64,000 nucleotides of DNA from the NCBI RefSeq assembly GCF_003991405.1, contig NZ_RPEN01000159.1, positions 62,001 through 126,000 of the forward strand, written 5' to 3'. Below, piece by piece: positions 34,064-42,702 of this stretch. Made by a program: the position numbers and the translations under genes. Source of the stretch: Pseudorhodobacter sp. E13. GTDB taxonomy: Bacteria > Pseudomonadota > Alphaproteobacteria > Rhodobacterales > Rhodobacteraceae. A model generated the notes under the pieces. The model was not told the origin of the DNA, did not search any database, and saw only the letters and a program-made list of their open reading frames with translations. Each line of letters begins with the position of its first letter. Within the stretch, counting starts at the first letter, position 1.

Positions 34064-35164
34064 TTATCCTTTCGGAATGGCACGGGTGCCGGTGATGGTC
34101 AGGCCGTAAGCATCCAGCCCCACAACTTTGGGCCGGGGAGAGTTGGTGAGCAGCACCAGATCCTTGATCCCGAGGCTGGACAGGATTTGTGCCCCCAGCC
34201 CGTATTGACGCAGGATTTGCGGGCTGACCTCGGCATCGGATACCATCTTGGAATGCAGATCACGCAGCAAGACCAGAACCCCGCGCCCTTCGGCAGCGAT
34301 CAGTCGCATGGCATCGCCAAATTCGCCCGTCCGGCCTGCGGGGCCAAGGCCGACCACATCCAACAACGGGTCCATTGTGTGCATCCGCACCAGAACCGGG
34401 TCGGGGGTGGAAATATCACCCTTGATCAGCACGACATGCTCGGCGCCCTCGGTATCATCTGTGTAAATCCGCATCACCCAGTCGCCGCCGAATTCCGAGG
34501 TGACAGTGGTTTCCGAACTGACGCGCACAAGGTTATCGTTGCGACGGCGATAGGCGATCAGGTCGGAAATGGTGCCGATTTTCATCTGGTGCTTTTTCGC
34601 AAAGCCGATCAGGTCGGGCAAGCGCGCCATGGTGCCATCATCGTTCATGACCTCGCAGATCACGCCCGACGGGTCGAGACCTGCAAGACGCGACACATCC
34701 ACCGCAGCCTCGGTATGGCCCGCGCGCACCAACACGCCGCCATTGCGCGCGCGCAGCGGAAACACATGGCCCGGCGTGGCGATATCCTGCGGGCCTTTGG
34801 CAGGGTCAATCGCCACGGCCACCGTCAACGCGCGATCTGCGGCCGAAATCCCGGTGCTGACGCCTTCGCGCGCCTCAATCGAGGTGGTGAAGGCGGTTTC
34901 GTGGCGGGAGGAGTTCTTGGGGCTCATCAGCGTCAGGCCCAGCGCGTCGATGCGGCTTTCGGTCAGCGTCAGGCAGATCAGCCCGCGGCCATGAGTCGCC
35001 ATGAAGTTGATATGCTGCGCTGTGCATTTGGAGGCGGGGATCACCAGATCGCCTTCATTCTCGCGGTCTTCATGATCGACCAGAATGAACATGCGGCCTT
35101 GGCGCGCATCTTCGATGATTTCTTCGATCGAAGAAATATCGGCGGTGAATTCGGTATCGGTCAT
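34064..35164 (-). CDS. ribB: 3,4-dihydroxy-2-butanone-4-phosphate synthase fused to a degenerate GTP cyclohydrolase II domain
   Basis: Residues 1-205 are an intact RibB that makes dihydroxybutanone phosphate from ribulose-5-phosphate: DARQGRMFILVDHEDRENEGDLV metal/substrate loop, GRGLICLTLT, RALTVAVAIDPAKGPQDIATPGHVFPLRA and AGHTEAAVDV. Residues 225-366 have the RibA fold, but the zinc site CLTGDxxxSxRCDC is replaced by MDPLLDVVGLGPAGRTGEF (264-282) and the RQEGRGIGL-type segment by LRDLHSKM. GTP cyclohydrolase activity should therefore be lost and a separate RibA is expected elsewhere. I use the ATG at 35164; the upstream extension is not coding-like. Fusions with a dead RibA half have been described as RibBX. 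Confidence 0.92.
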   Translation of the reverse strand: MTDTEFTADISSIEEIIEDARQGRMFILVDHEDRENEGDLVIPASKCTAQHINFMATHGRGLICLTLTESRIDALGLTLMSPKNSSRHETAFTTSIEAREGVSTGISAADRALTVAVAIDPAKGPQDIATPGHVFPLRARNGGVLVRAGHTEAAVDVSRLAGLDPSGVICEVMNDDGTMARLPDLIGFAKKHQMKIGTISDLIAYRRRNDNLVRVSSETTVTSEFGGDWVMRIYTDDTEGAEHVVLIKGDISTPDPVLVRMHTMDPLLDVVGLGPAGRTGEFGDAMRLIAAEGRGVLVLLRDLHSKMVSDAEVSPQILRQYGLGAQILSSLGIKDLVLLTNSPRPKVVGLDAYGLTITGTRAIPKG

Positions 35165-35249
35165 GTGCAGCCTCACGCGTGGTTGCCTTGCCCATACCGC
35201 GCCTTGCACCCAAATGCCAGAGGCCAACCGCGCGCAAAGCGCTAAGCGG

Positions 35250-36056
35250 TCAAATCAACGCGGTGCGCACCTTGGCCGAAACCCATTCCGAGAGCACCAC
35301 GGTCAACAGGATCAACAGCAGGATCGTTGTCACCTGCGGCCATGCCAGCACGTTGAGCGAGGCTTGCAGCTTCAACCCCAGCCCGCCCGCGCCGACCAGC
35401 CCCAGAATGGCGCTTTCGCGGATGTTGATATCCCAGCGAAACACCGTGATCCCCCAGAAGGCGGGCAAAACCTGCGGCACGATGGCATAGTTCAGCACCT
35501 GTGACGGGCTGGCCCCGGTGGCGCGGATCGCCTCTATCTGGGTGACATCGGTTTCCTCAATCGCCTCGTATAGCAGCTTGCCGACAAACCCGACCGAGCG
35601 GAAGCCGATGGCAATGATGCCCGCCAAAATCCCCGGCCCCAGAATGGCCACCAGCAACAGCGCCCAGATCAAGGAGTTGATGGAGCGGGAGGCCACGATG
35701 ATGAACAGCGCAATGGGCCGCAAGATCGCCGCCGAAGGGGTGGTGTTGCGCGCGGCCAGAAAGGCCACCGGCACCGCCAGAATAACCCCCAGCATGGTGC
35801 CCAGCGTCGCCATGTTCAGCGTATCCCACAAGGGGCGCATCAATTCCGGCACATAAGAAAGTTTCGGCGGCCACATCCGCCCGCCAATATCGGCGGCCTG
35901 TTTCGGCGCATCCTGCACGAAAAACCAGATCGTGCCTTCGTTCATCACCTGCCAGCAATAGACAAAGCCCGCCACCATGCACAGCCAGAAAGCCCAGATC
36001 AGCAGTTTGGTTTTCGGCGTGCGATACTGCCACTCTTTCGGGAAATCACCGGTCAT
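35250..36056 (-). CDS. phnE: Phosphonate ABC transporter permease (second PhnE)
   Basis: Inner-membrane permease of 268 residues with about six TM helices and the EAA-like coupling loop [34 protein letters not shown] (about 165-200). Typical PhnE features are IWALLLVAILGPGILAGIIAIGFRSVGFVGKLLYEAIEE and the C-terminal FRWDINIRESAILGLVGAGGLG. It overlaps the first phnE by four bases, giving the two-permease form of the PhnCDEE system. It is probably the last gene of the phn transcript, 85 bases before ribB. Confidence 0.93.
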   Translation of the reverse strand: MTGDFPKEWQYRTPKTKLLIWAFWLCMVAGFVYCWQVMNEGTIWFFVQDAPKQAADIGGRMWPPKLSYVPELMRPLWDTLNMATLGTMLGVILAVPVAFLAARNTTPSAAILRPIALFIIVASRSINSLIWALLLVAILGPGILAGIIAIGFRSVGFVGKLLYEAIEETDVTQIEAIRATGASPSQVLNYAIVPQVLPAFWGITVFRWDINIRESAILGLVGAGGLGLKLQASLNVLAWPQVTTILLLILLTVVLSEWVSAKVRTALI

Positions 36057-36853
36057 TGCAAAAACTTCCGCAGGTAAGAAGAGCCGTATTCAGCGACCAG
36101 AACAATGCCGATGATGATCAGCAAAATCGCCCCCGCGCTGTCATATTCATAGCGGTCAATCGCCGTGTTCAGCGTGGCGCCAATGCCGCCGGCCCCCACG
36201 ATCCCGATCACCGCGCTTTCGCGGAAATTGATATCAAAGCGGTAAAGCGACAGGCCGATCAGGCGCGGCATCACCTGCGGCTGCACGGCGTAATTGATAA
36301 GCTGCCACCAGCTTGCCCCGGTCGCCCGGATCGCCTCGGCCTGGGATTCGTCAATATCTTCAATATCTTCGGCCAGCAGCTTGGCGATAAAGCCGATGGT
36401 CGCGAAAGACAGGGTCAGAAAGCCCGCAAAGGGGCCAAAGCCGAACATCGCCACAAAGAAAATCGCCACGATCACCTCTTGCAGCGCGCGGCTGACGGCG
36501 ATGATGCCACGGCAAACGTAATAGACAGGCGCAGGCGCAAGGTTGCGCGCGGCCCCGATGCCGATGGGAATCGAAATCGCGATGCCGACGATGGTCGAGG
36601 TGAAGGTCATCGTCAGGCTTTCGATCAAGCCGCCATAGATATCCGACCAGCGCGAGGTGAAATTGGGCTGCAAGAAGCCCTGAACAAAGCGCATCCCGCG
36701 TTCCGCCCCGGCGATGATGCGTTCCCAATTCGCGTCAATCGACCCGATGGCCAGCACGAACCAGACCAGAACCCCGATCTGCAAACCGATGCGCCAACCG
36801 CGATGCGTGAAAATCTGCGGCGGGCGTTTCCATGTGGTGGGATAGCTGCTCAT
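36053..36853 (-). CDS. phnE: Phosphonate ABC transporter permease (first PhnE)
   Basis: Inner-membrane permease of 266 residues, paralogous to the following gene. It shares the coupling loop [32 protein letters not shown] and the C-terminal [25 protein letters not shown]. Six TM helices are predicted. ATG overlaps the phnC stop by four bases. The two PhnE proteins probably form a heterodimeric channel with PhnC. Confidence 0.93.
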   Translation of the reverse strand: MSSYPTTWKRPPQIFTHRGWRIGLQIGVLVWFVLAIGSIDANWERIIAGAERGMRFVQGFLQPNFTSRWSDIYGGLIESLTMTFTSTIVGIAISIPIGIGAARNLAPAPVYYVCRGIIAVSRALQEVIVAIFFVAMFGFGPFAGFLTLSFATIGFIAKLLAEDIEDIDESQAEAIRATGASWWQLINYAVQPQVMPRLIGLSLYRFDINFRESAVIGIVGAGGIGATLNTAIDRYEYDSAGAILLIIIGIVLVAEYGSSYLRKFLQ

Positions 36854-37671
36854 GCGCCCAGCCTAGCCATTTCACGGGCGGCGTCACGCTCTGCCTGCGC
36901 GTCCTCTTGCGCGCCTTGGCGCATGGCGGTCCAATCCTCGGCGCCGTAAATCGTGGTCAGCACGTCTTCGGTCAATTGGTCGGGCGTGCCGTCAAACACC
37001 ACCTGCCCGGCGCGCAGGCCGATGATGCGCTGCATGAACTGCTGGGCCAGCGGCACGTCATGGATGTTCACAATCGCGGGCAGATCGCGTTCCTGACAAA
37101 TCTCGATCAGCAAGCGCATGATCTGGCGGCTGGTTTTCGGATCGAGGCTGGCGGTCGGTTCATCGACCAAAAGCAGCTCCGGCTCTTGTGACAGCGCGCG
37201 CGCAATGCCGACCCGCTGTCGCTGCCCACCCGACAGCGCATCAGCGCGTTTGTCGGCATGGTCGATCAGCCCGACCCGGTCAAGCAAACGGTAGGCGCGT
37301 TCGATATCGGTGCCGGGATAGCGGCGTGAAAAGCTTTGCCAGAACGACACATAGCCCAACCGCCCCGACAGCACGTTTTCCATCACGGTCAGGCGTTCGA
37401 CCAAGGCGTATTCCTGAAAGATCATGCCAATGCGCCGCCGCGCGCGCCGCAAATCCCCGGCGCCAAGGCCCACCAGATCCGTCCCGTTCAGCTTGATCGC
37501 CCCCGACGTGGGTTCCACCAACCGGTTCACACAGCGGATGAGCGAGGATTTCCCTGCCCCCGATGGCCCGATCAACCCGACCACCTGCCCCTTTTCCACG
37601 GTGAAAGAGACATCGGACAAAGCCTTGTCGCCCGTCTTGTAGGTTTTGGTCAGATGTTCGACGTTCAGCAT
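36850..37671 (-). CDS. phnC: Phosphonate ABC transporter ATP-binding protein
   Basis: ATPase of 273 residues driving the PhnCDEE importer. Walker [21 protein letters not shown] (near 36), Q loop [25 protein letters not shown], signature [21 protein letters not shown] and Walker [21 protein letters not shown]. These are close to PhnC in order and spacing. The gene follows a strong hairpin after phnD, and GTGGGGGT precedes its ATG. Confidence 0.95.
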   Translation of the reverse strand: MLNVEHLTKTYKTGDKALSDVSFTVEKGQVVGLIGPSGAGKSSLIRCVNRLVEPTSGAIKLNGTDLVGLGAGDLRRARRRIGMIFQEYALVERLTVMENVLSGRLGYVSFWQSFSRRYPGTDIERAYRLLDRVGLIDHADKRADALSGGQRQRVGIARALSQEPELLLVDEPTASLDPKTSRQIMRLLIEICQERDLPAIVNIHDVPLAQQFMQRIIGLRAGQVVFDGTPDQLTEDVLTTIYGAEDWTAMRQGAQEDAQAERDAAREMARLGA

Positions 37672-37695
37672 GGCACCCCCACAGAATAAATCCAG

Positions 37696-37719
37696 CCGGG
37701 GCCAAGCGAATGGCCCCGG
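37696..37719 (-). terminator. Intra-operon hairpin between phnD and phnC
   Basis: Perfect 9-bp stem CCGGGGCCA / TGGCCCCGG with a six-base loop and no T run, 22 bases after the phnD stop. As with the TRAP receptor hairpin at 8783, it probably favours receptor message over the rest of the operon (inference). Confidence 0.65.
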
Positions 37720-37740
37720 TTGTAACGTGATGTCAAAGAC

Positions 37741-38688
37741 TTACTGGCAAGCGTAGGAAACGCCGTTCGCCTCGTCGATCTGGCGGATCACGGCCCAATT
37801 GTCCTTGAAGGTGATCGGAATGAAGGATTCTTCACCTGATTTGGAAAACTCGGTTTGCAGCGTCGTGCCTTCCCAGTCGAAATTGTAGAAGGCGTTTTCG
37901 ATGGTCTTTTGCAATTCCGGCGTCAGGTTATGCGCCACGCCAAAGCCCGTCGTCGGGAAGGTTTGCGAGGTATACAACACCTTGAACTGGTCGGCCTTCA
38001 CCACATCGCGGTCAATCATCCGGGTTTTCACCGAATTCGCGATCGCCGCCGCATCATAGTCTTTGTTGGCGACCCCAAGGATGGAGTTATCGTGCTTGCC
38101 CGAGAAGACCGGCTCAAAATCCTTGCCCGCTTCCATGCCAAACTCGGCCTTCAGCAGCGCCGAAGGGGCCTTGAACCCAGAGTTGGAGGTTTCCGAGGTA
38201 AAGGCCATCTTGCGGCCTTTGATGCCGGGCACATCCTCAATCCCAGAACCGGGATAGGTGATGATCTCCATCTCATAGCCGAAAGAGCCATCCTTGGCGG
38301 CCATGATGGTAAAGGGGCGGAAGCCCGCGCAGGCCACGGCCAGCGGGTTGGACCCGGTGTTGAAGCCCGCGATATGCAGACGGCCTGCGCGCATCGCCTC
38401 AATCTGGGCGGCGTTGTTGCCGACCGGGAAGAATTGCACCTTCTTGCCGGTTTCCTTTTCCATATGGGTCAGGAAATCAGACCAAGCGGTCGCATAAACC
38501 GCCGGGTCTTCGACCGGGGTATAGGCAAAAATCAGGGTGTCCGGGTCCACCAGTTGCGCCGGATCGGTGGGAATATCGGCGATCATATCGCCATCGGCAT
38601 CGGTGTAGCGGCTATCCAGCGTGAATTCCGCCTGCGCAGCCCCTGCGCACAGCACCATGGCCGCAGCCGTAAGCATCAGATGTTTCAT
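37741..38688 (-). CDS. phnD: Phosphonate ABC transporter periplasmic binding protein
   Basis: Substrate-binding protein of 315 residues with a signal peptide (MKHLMLTAAAMVLCAGAAQA). The mature part shows the PhnD/PtxB-like features LIFAYTPVEDPAVYATAW, VGNNAAQIEAMRAGRLHIAGFNTG, GRKMAFTSETSNSGFKAPSALL and GVANKDYDAAAIANSV. Ligand could be a phosphonate or phosphite; no C-P lyase or phosphonatase genes are present. First gene of phnDCEE, behind a Pho-box-like site 62 bases upstream. Confidence 0.93.
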   Translation of the reverse strand: MKHLMLTAAAMVLCAGAAQAEFTLDSRYTDADGDMIADIPTDPAQLVDPDTLIFAYTPVEDPAVYATAWSDFLTHMEKETGKKVQFFPVGNNAAQIEAMRAGRLHIAGFNTGSNPLAVACAGFRPFTIMAAKDGSFGYEMEIITYPGSGIEDVPGIKGRKMAFTSETSNSGFKAPSALLKAEFGMEAGKDFEPVFSGKHDNSILGVANKDYDAAAIANSVKTRMIDRDVVKADQFKVLYTSQTFPTTGFGVAHNLTPELQKTIENAFYNFDWEGTTLQTEFSKSGEESFIPITFKDNWAVIRQIDEANGVSYACQ

Positions 38689-38749
38689 TAAATTTCCTCC
38701 CTTGTTCTGTCGGACATAGGTTTATCTATGCCTATCACGTCTATGTTTT

Positions 38750-38767
38750 GCGACAGTTTTGTAACAA
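38750..38767 (-). promoter_or_regulatory. Pho-box-like site upstream of phnD
   Basis: Read on the minus strand: TTGTTAC-AAAA-CTGTCGC, two 7-base direct repeats separated by four bases. This is the layout of PhoB sites (consensus CTGTCAT/CTGTAAC with 4-base spacing). It lies 62 bases before the phnD ATG, fitting phosphate-starvation control of phnDCEE. Confidence 0.6.
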
Positions 38768-38850
38768 GTTTGAGACTGGGCGAGAATCTTGCCCTGCGTC
38801 AACCGTTTCTTTGACCAAGCGGACAAAGGGCAAGGGACGGCACGTCGCCT

Positions 38851-39399
38851 TCAGGGGGCGACGCGGAAAAAGCTTTCGGCGGGCACATAGCCTGCCAGAC
38901 GCCCCGCCGCGCACCATTCGGCCTCGGCGCTGTAAGCGCCAACAAGGATCGTCTGGTCGGGCAGATGGGGCCCAAGAGCCGCGCGAATGGCCGTGCGCTG
39001 CGCGCCAAAACCGGCAAAGGCCGGTGGCGCGGGAAAGGCCGCGTGCAAAGGTGCGTTTGCCAGCAAAACCTCTGCCGCCAAAGGGGCAGTTGCCAGCCCA
39101 TGCCGATCCGCTTGCATCTGTTCCAGCTTTGCGGCTTTGGCGGCGGCAAGCGCCAACTGGCCCCGCCGCAGATCCAATGCATTTGACGAAAACAACACCG
39201 CCACCACATCACGCCCCGTGGTCGCGCGGATGCCCGCATAGGTGCTGTAATCCAGCCCCAGTTCAGCCGCGCGTTTCAACCGCCCGCGCAGCACCTCAAT
39301 CGGTAAATGCGGCATAAGGGCCTTGCGCGCAGCCCCCCAGCAATGGTTGCGCCAAGACTGGCCCGGCTCCATGGTGGGGCCGTTATTATGGCCGATCAT
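38851..39399 (-). CDS. Conserved hypothetical protein (MIGHNNGP type)
   Basis: A 182-residue protein beginning MIGHNNGPTMEPGQSWRNH, a start that recurs in Rhodobacterales hypothetical proteins next to ribE. It contains LPIEVLRGRLKRAAELGLDYSTYAGIRATTGRDVVAVLFSSNALDL (about 37-82), with no signal peptide or TM helix. No catalytic motif is recognised; the basic helical region could be nucleic-acid or tRNA related, which is speculation. ATG at 39399 lies six bases after the ribE stop, so the two are co-transcribed. Confidence 0.75.
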   Translation of the reverse strand: MIGHNNGPTMEPGQSWRNHCWGAARKALMPHLPIEVLRGRLKRAAELGLDYSTYAGIRATTGRDVVAVLFSSNALDLRRGQLALAAAKAAKLEQMQADRHGLATAPLAAEVLLANAPLHAAFPAPPAFAGFGAQRTAIRAALGPHLPDQTILVGAYSAEAEWCAAGRLAGYVPAESFFRVAP

Positions 39400-39404
39400 C
39401 GCCG

Positions 39405-40007
39405 TCACTGCTGCGCCCAATCGCGCAGACGGGCGACATAGCGGGCCATGGTGTCAATTTCCAGATTCACGCGGTCCCCCACGGCCACAGCGCCCCAAGT
39501 GGTTGCGGCCTGCGTGTGCGGGATGAAGTTGATGCCAAAATCTGTGCCCTCCACCTCATTCACCGTCAGGGACGTGCCGTTCAGCGCCACCGAGCCTTTG
39601 GGCGCGATGAACCCTGCCAGCGTATGCGGCGCGCGGAAGGTAACGCGCGTGCTGTCACCTTCGCGGCGCATCGCCACCACCTCGGCCAAACCGTCGACAT
39701 GGCCGGAAACGATGTGGCCGCCCAGCTCATCCCCCACTTTCAGCGCCCGCTCAAGGTTCAGCCGTTTGCCCGGCACCCATGCCGCCAGATTGGTCTTGCT
39801 GACGGTTTCCGCGCTGATCTGCACATCAAACCAGTTTTGCGGCGCGCGGCCCAGCGCGATCACCGTCAGGCACACCCCATCGCAAGCGATCGAGGCCCCG
39901 ATGTCGATCCCATCCACCTCATAACCGGTGCCGATACGGGCGCGCAGGTCGCCCTTCTGCTCCAGCTCCAACACCGTGCCGATATCCGTGACAATGCCCG
40001 TAAACAT
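39405..40007 (-). CDS. ribE: Riboflavin synthase (alpha chain)
   Basis: Dismutates two lumazines to riboflavin. 200 residues with two lumazine-binding barrel repeats: MFTGIVTDIGTVLELEQKGDLRARI with GASIACDGVCLTVIAL in the first, and GHIVSGHVDGLAEVVAMRREGDSTRVTFRAP with GSVALNGTSLTVNEVEG in the second. Both copies of the substrate motif are intact. The gene is about 4 kb from ribB-ribH, with the phn operon and a hypothetical gene between. No FMN riboswitch is visible in the 168 bases upstream. Confidence 0.96.
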   Translation of the reverse strand: MFTGIVTDIGTVLELEQKGDLRARIGTGYEVDGIDIGASIACDGVCLTVIALGRAPQNWFDVQISAETVSKTNLAAWVPGKRLNLERALKVGDELGGHIVSGHVDGLAEVVAMRREGDSTRVTFRAPHTLAGFIAPKGSVALNGTSLTVNEVEGTDFGINFIPHTQAATTWGAVAVGDRVNLEIDTMARYVARLRDWAQQ

Positions 40008-40175
40008 AGCGAGGCCCCTTTCTTAATACATTAGGCCTATCCTCCTCGTGCTGTGCTGGCAAGACGGCGAATGGCGGCCTTATTTTCGCCCGTCTTCTCT
40101 GGCAGAGTTATGGCGATCTGTATAACTTCGGCCCTGTGCTGCAAAAAACAGTGCGGGGTAATCAGTAGGGTGTTT

Positions 40176-41468
40176 ATGCGCGTTTCAGGTGCAAATCGGC
40201 GGTTTCTGTTTCTGCAAGGCCCGCACGGCCCGTTTTTTCAGCGGTTGGGGCGGATGCTTGGGCAAGCCGGCGCCGAGGTTTGGCGCGTGGGCTTTAACCG
40301 GGGCGACCGGGCCTTCTGGTCAGACTCGCGCCGATATATCCCGTATAAAGGCCGGGTCGAAGATTGGCCCGCAACCTTCGATGCCATGATCAGCCGGATG
40401 CAGATCACCGATATCGTGCTTTATGGCGATACGCGGCCCATCCACGCGCATGCCGTGCGCCTTGCCAAACAGGCGGGCCTTACCGTGCATGTGTTTGAAG
40501 AAGGCTATCTGCGGCCACATTGGGTCACTTATGAACGCGGCGGTTCCAACGGCAATTCGCGGCTGATGGACCTGACGCTGGCGCAAATGCAAAGTGATCT
40601 GGCCCATTCGGATATGGACCTGCCCGATGCCCCCGCCCGCTGGGGCGATATGCGTCAGCATATGTTCTGGGGCGCAATTTATCACTGGTTCGTGCTGACC
40701 GGCTTTTGGGATTATCGCCGCTATCGCCCGCATCGCGCGCTGACCGTCTGGCAAGAGTTCCTGCTCTATTGCCGCCGTCTGATCCTGCTGCCGTTTCACC
40801 GCTGGGAACGGATGCTCGCCAGTTTCCGCATCAAGCACGGCGGCTTTCCCTATCACCTTGTCTTGCTGCAATTGGAACATGACAGCAGCTTTCAGATGCA
40901 CTCGCCCTTTTCAACGATGACAGAGTTTCTGGCCATCGTGATGGAAGGCTTTGCCAAAGGTGCCTCGCCGCATCATCATCTGGTGTTCAAGGCCCACCCG
41001 CTGGAGGATGGCCGCGTGCCCGTCGCACGCGAGATCCGGCGCCTTGCCAAACTGCATGGCGTCAGTGGCCGCGTGCATTTCGTTCGGGGGGGCAAGCTTG
41101 CCGGATTGCTCAATCATGCGCGCTCGGCCGTCACGGTGAATTCCACCGCCGCCCAGCAGGTGCTGTGGCGCGGCTTGCCGCTGAAAGTGTTCGGGGCGGC
41201 AGTCTATGCCAAGCCGGAATTCGTCTCGGCGCAGCCCTTGGAGGCGTTTTTTGCCCGCCCAACCCGGCCCGACAGCCGCGCCTATCGCGATTACCGCCAC
41301 TATTTGCTGGAAACCAGCCAAGTGCCGGGTGGCTTCTACTCGTCGCGGGGGCGGCGCGAGTTGCTACGACAGGTAGTAGATATGATGCTTTTGCCCGACG
41401 ATCCCTATGATGCGCTGACCAAAGGAAGCGCGGCACCACGGCAACAGTTGCAACTCGTGAAAGGATAA
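40176..41468 (+). CDS. kpsS: Capsule polysaccharide Kdo transferase KpsS-like
   Basis: KpsS starts the poly-Kdo linker on phosphatidylglycerol for ABC-transporter-dependent capsules. The 430-residue protein shows RRFLFLQGPHGPFFQRLGRML at the start, ITDIVLYGDTRPIHAHAVRLAKQAGLTVHVFEEGYLRPHWVT (about 80-120), HHHLVFKAHPLEDGR, and AVTVNSTAAQQVLWRGLPLKVFG, which fit the family. I chose the ATG at 40176 (AGTAGGG six bases before it). It is followed by kpsD and kpsC on the same strand; the cluster lacks kpsMTE and glycosyltransferases. Confidence 0.9.
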   Translation: MRVSGANRRFLFLQGPHGPFFQRLGRMLGQAGAEVWRVGFNRGDRAFWSDSRRYIPYKGRVEDWPATFDAMISRMQITDIVLYGDTRPIHAHAVRLAKQAGLTVHVFEEGYLRPHWVTYERGGSNGNSRLMDLTLAQMQSDLAHSDMDLPDAPARWGDMRQHMFWGAIYHWFVLTGFWDYRRYRPHRALTVWQEFLLYCRRLILLPFHRWERMLASFRIKHGGFPYHLVLLQLEHDSSFQMHSPFSTMTEFLAIVMEGFAKGASPHHHLVFKAHPLEDGRVPVAREIRRLAKLHGVSGRVHFVRGGKLAGLLNHARSAVTVNSTAAQQVLWRGLPLKVFGAAVYAKPEFVSAQPLEAFFARPTRPDSRAYRDYRHYLLETSQVPGGFYSSRGRRELLRQVVDMMLLPDDPYDALTKGSAAPRQQLQLVKG

Positions 41469-41555
41469 ACGCCCGGAATACTGGAAATTTCTGCGGCCCC
41501 TGTGTAACTTTGTAAAAAAAAATCTGAGGCAATATCCAAAAAAGGAGCCCGGGCA

Positions 41556-42695
41556 GTGAAAATTACGGCAATCAAAGGGGCCAAGGGCTTGGCCCTTGTT
41601 CTTCTTGTTACGGCTTTGGCATCTTGCGGTTTGCCGCGTTCCGGCCCCAATAAAAAAGAAATCTTTGCAGGGTCTGTGCTGAAAGAGGGCGACGCGTTCG
41701 TCGTTTCGGTCAACAGCCGGGTTACCCGCGCAACCTCGGTCACGCCTGCGCTTGGCTTTGGCTCCAACTTCCGCAACGCGGGCGTTGTGGGGTCCGATAC
41801 TATTTCGCCGGGTGATACGCTGGGGCTGACTGTGTTCGAAAACGTCAAGGATGACCCGCTGCTGGGCAATACCGGGCAGCGGGTTTCGGTGTTGGAACAG
41901 GTGCAGGTCGATGGCGCGGGCTATATCTTTGTGCCTTACGCGGGCCGGATCAAGGCTGCCGGACAAACCCCCGAAGGGCTGCGCCGGGCCATCACCCGCA
42001 AGCTTGACACACAGACCCCCGATCCGCAGGTGACGGTGCAGCGGCTGGCAGGCGATGGGTCTACCGTTTCTGTCTCGGGCATGGTTGGCGGCCAAGGTGT
42101 CTACCCGATCGAACGCCCGACACGCACGCTCAGCGCGATGATTGCCCGCGCGGGTGGTGTGGCCATTGAACCAGCGGTTGCGATTGTGCGTGTGTCGCGC
42201 GGCGGGCAAACCGGGCAGATCTGGCTCGAAGACCTTTATGCTAACCCCTCGCTTGATATCGCGCTGCGCCCCGGTGACCGCATCGTGGTTGAACGCGACA
42301 CCCGCGCCTTTGTCGCTTTGGGCGCGACAGGCTCGCAAAACCGGGTGCCGTTTGAAACGCAAACCCTGTCGGCGATTGAAGCGATTGCGCAGGTCGGTGG
42401 CTTGAACACCAGCCTCGCCGATCCGACAGGTGTGTTTGTGTTCCGCAACGAGCCTGCCGAGATTGCGAATGTGGTGCTTGGCCGCAGTGACCTGAAAGGC
42501 GATCAGCGCATGGTCTATGTGCTGGACCTGACACAGCCGACCGGCATGTTCGAAGCCCGTGATTTCCTCGTGCGGGATGGCGATACGGTCTATGTGACCG
42601 AAGCACCTTTCGTGCAGTGGCAAAAGACGATCTCGGCCGTCACCGGCACCGTGGGCGCGGCAAGCTCGCTGTCTTCGGCGACCTCTTCCGAATAA
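41556..42695 (+). CDS. kpsD: Polysaccharide export lipoprotein (Wza/KpsD family)
   Basis: Outer-membrane capsule export protein of 379 residues. The start is GTG at 41556, with AAGGAG eight bases upstream. The lipoprotein signal peptide ends LVTALASCGLPRS with Cys 24 in the lipobox. The polysaccharide-export domain follows (ISPGDTLGLTVFENVKDDPLL, VLEQVQVDGAGYIFVPYAGRI), then SLBB-type repeats (VSVSGMVGGQGVYPIE, FVALGATGSQNRVPFE). It would form the secretion channel together with an inner-membrane KpsE, not found here. Confidence 0.88.
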   Translation: MKITAIKGAKGLALVLLVTALASCGLPRSGPNKKEIFAGSVLKEGDAFVVSVNSRVTRATSVTPALGFGSNFRNAGVVGSDTISPGDTLGLTVFENVKDDPLLGNTGQRVSVLEQVQVDGAGYIFVPYAGRIKAAGQTPEGLRRAITRKLDTQTPDPQVTVQRLAGDGSTVSVSGMVGGQGVYPIERPTRTLSAMIARAGGVAIEPAVAIVRVSRGGQTGQIWLEDLYANPSLDIALRPGDRIVVERDTRAFVALGATGSQNRVPFETQTLSAIEAIAQVGGLNTSLADPTGVFVFRNEPAEIANVVLGRSDLKGDQRMVYVLDLTQPTGMFEARDFLVRDGDTVYVTEAPFVQWQKTISAVTGTVGAASSLSSATSSE

Positions 42696-42702
42696 GCTTC
42701 GG

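Noticed and set aside
40008-40175. FMN riboswitch upstream of ribE
   Set aside because: No conserved FMN-element helices are seen in the 168 bases; a hit would need the characteristic multi-stem core.
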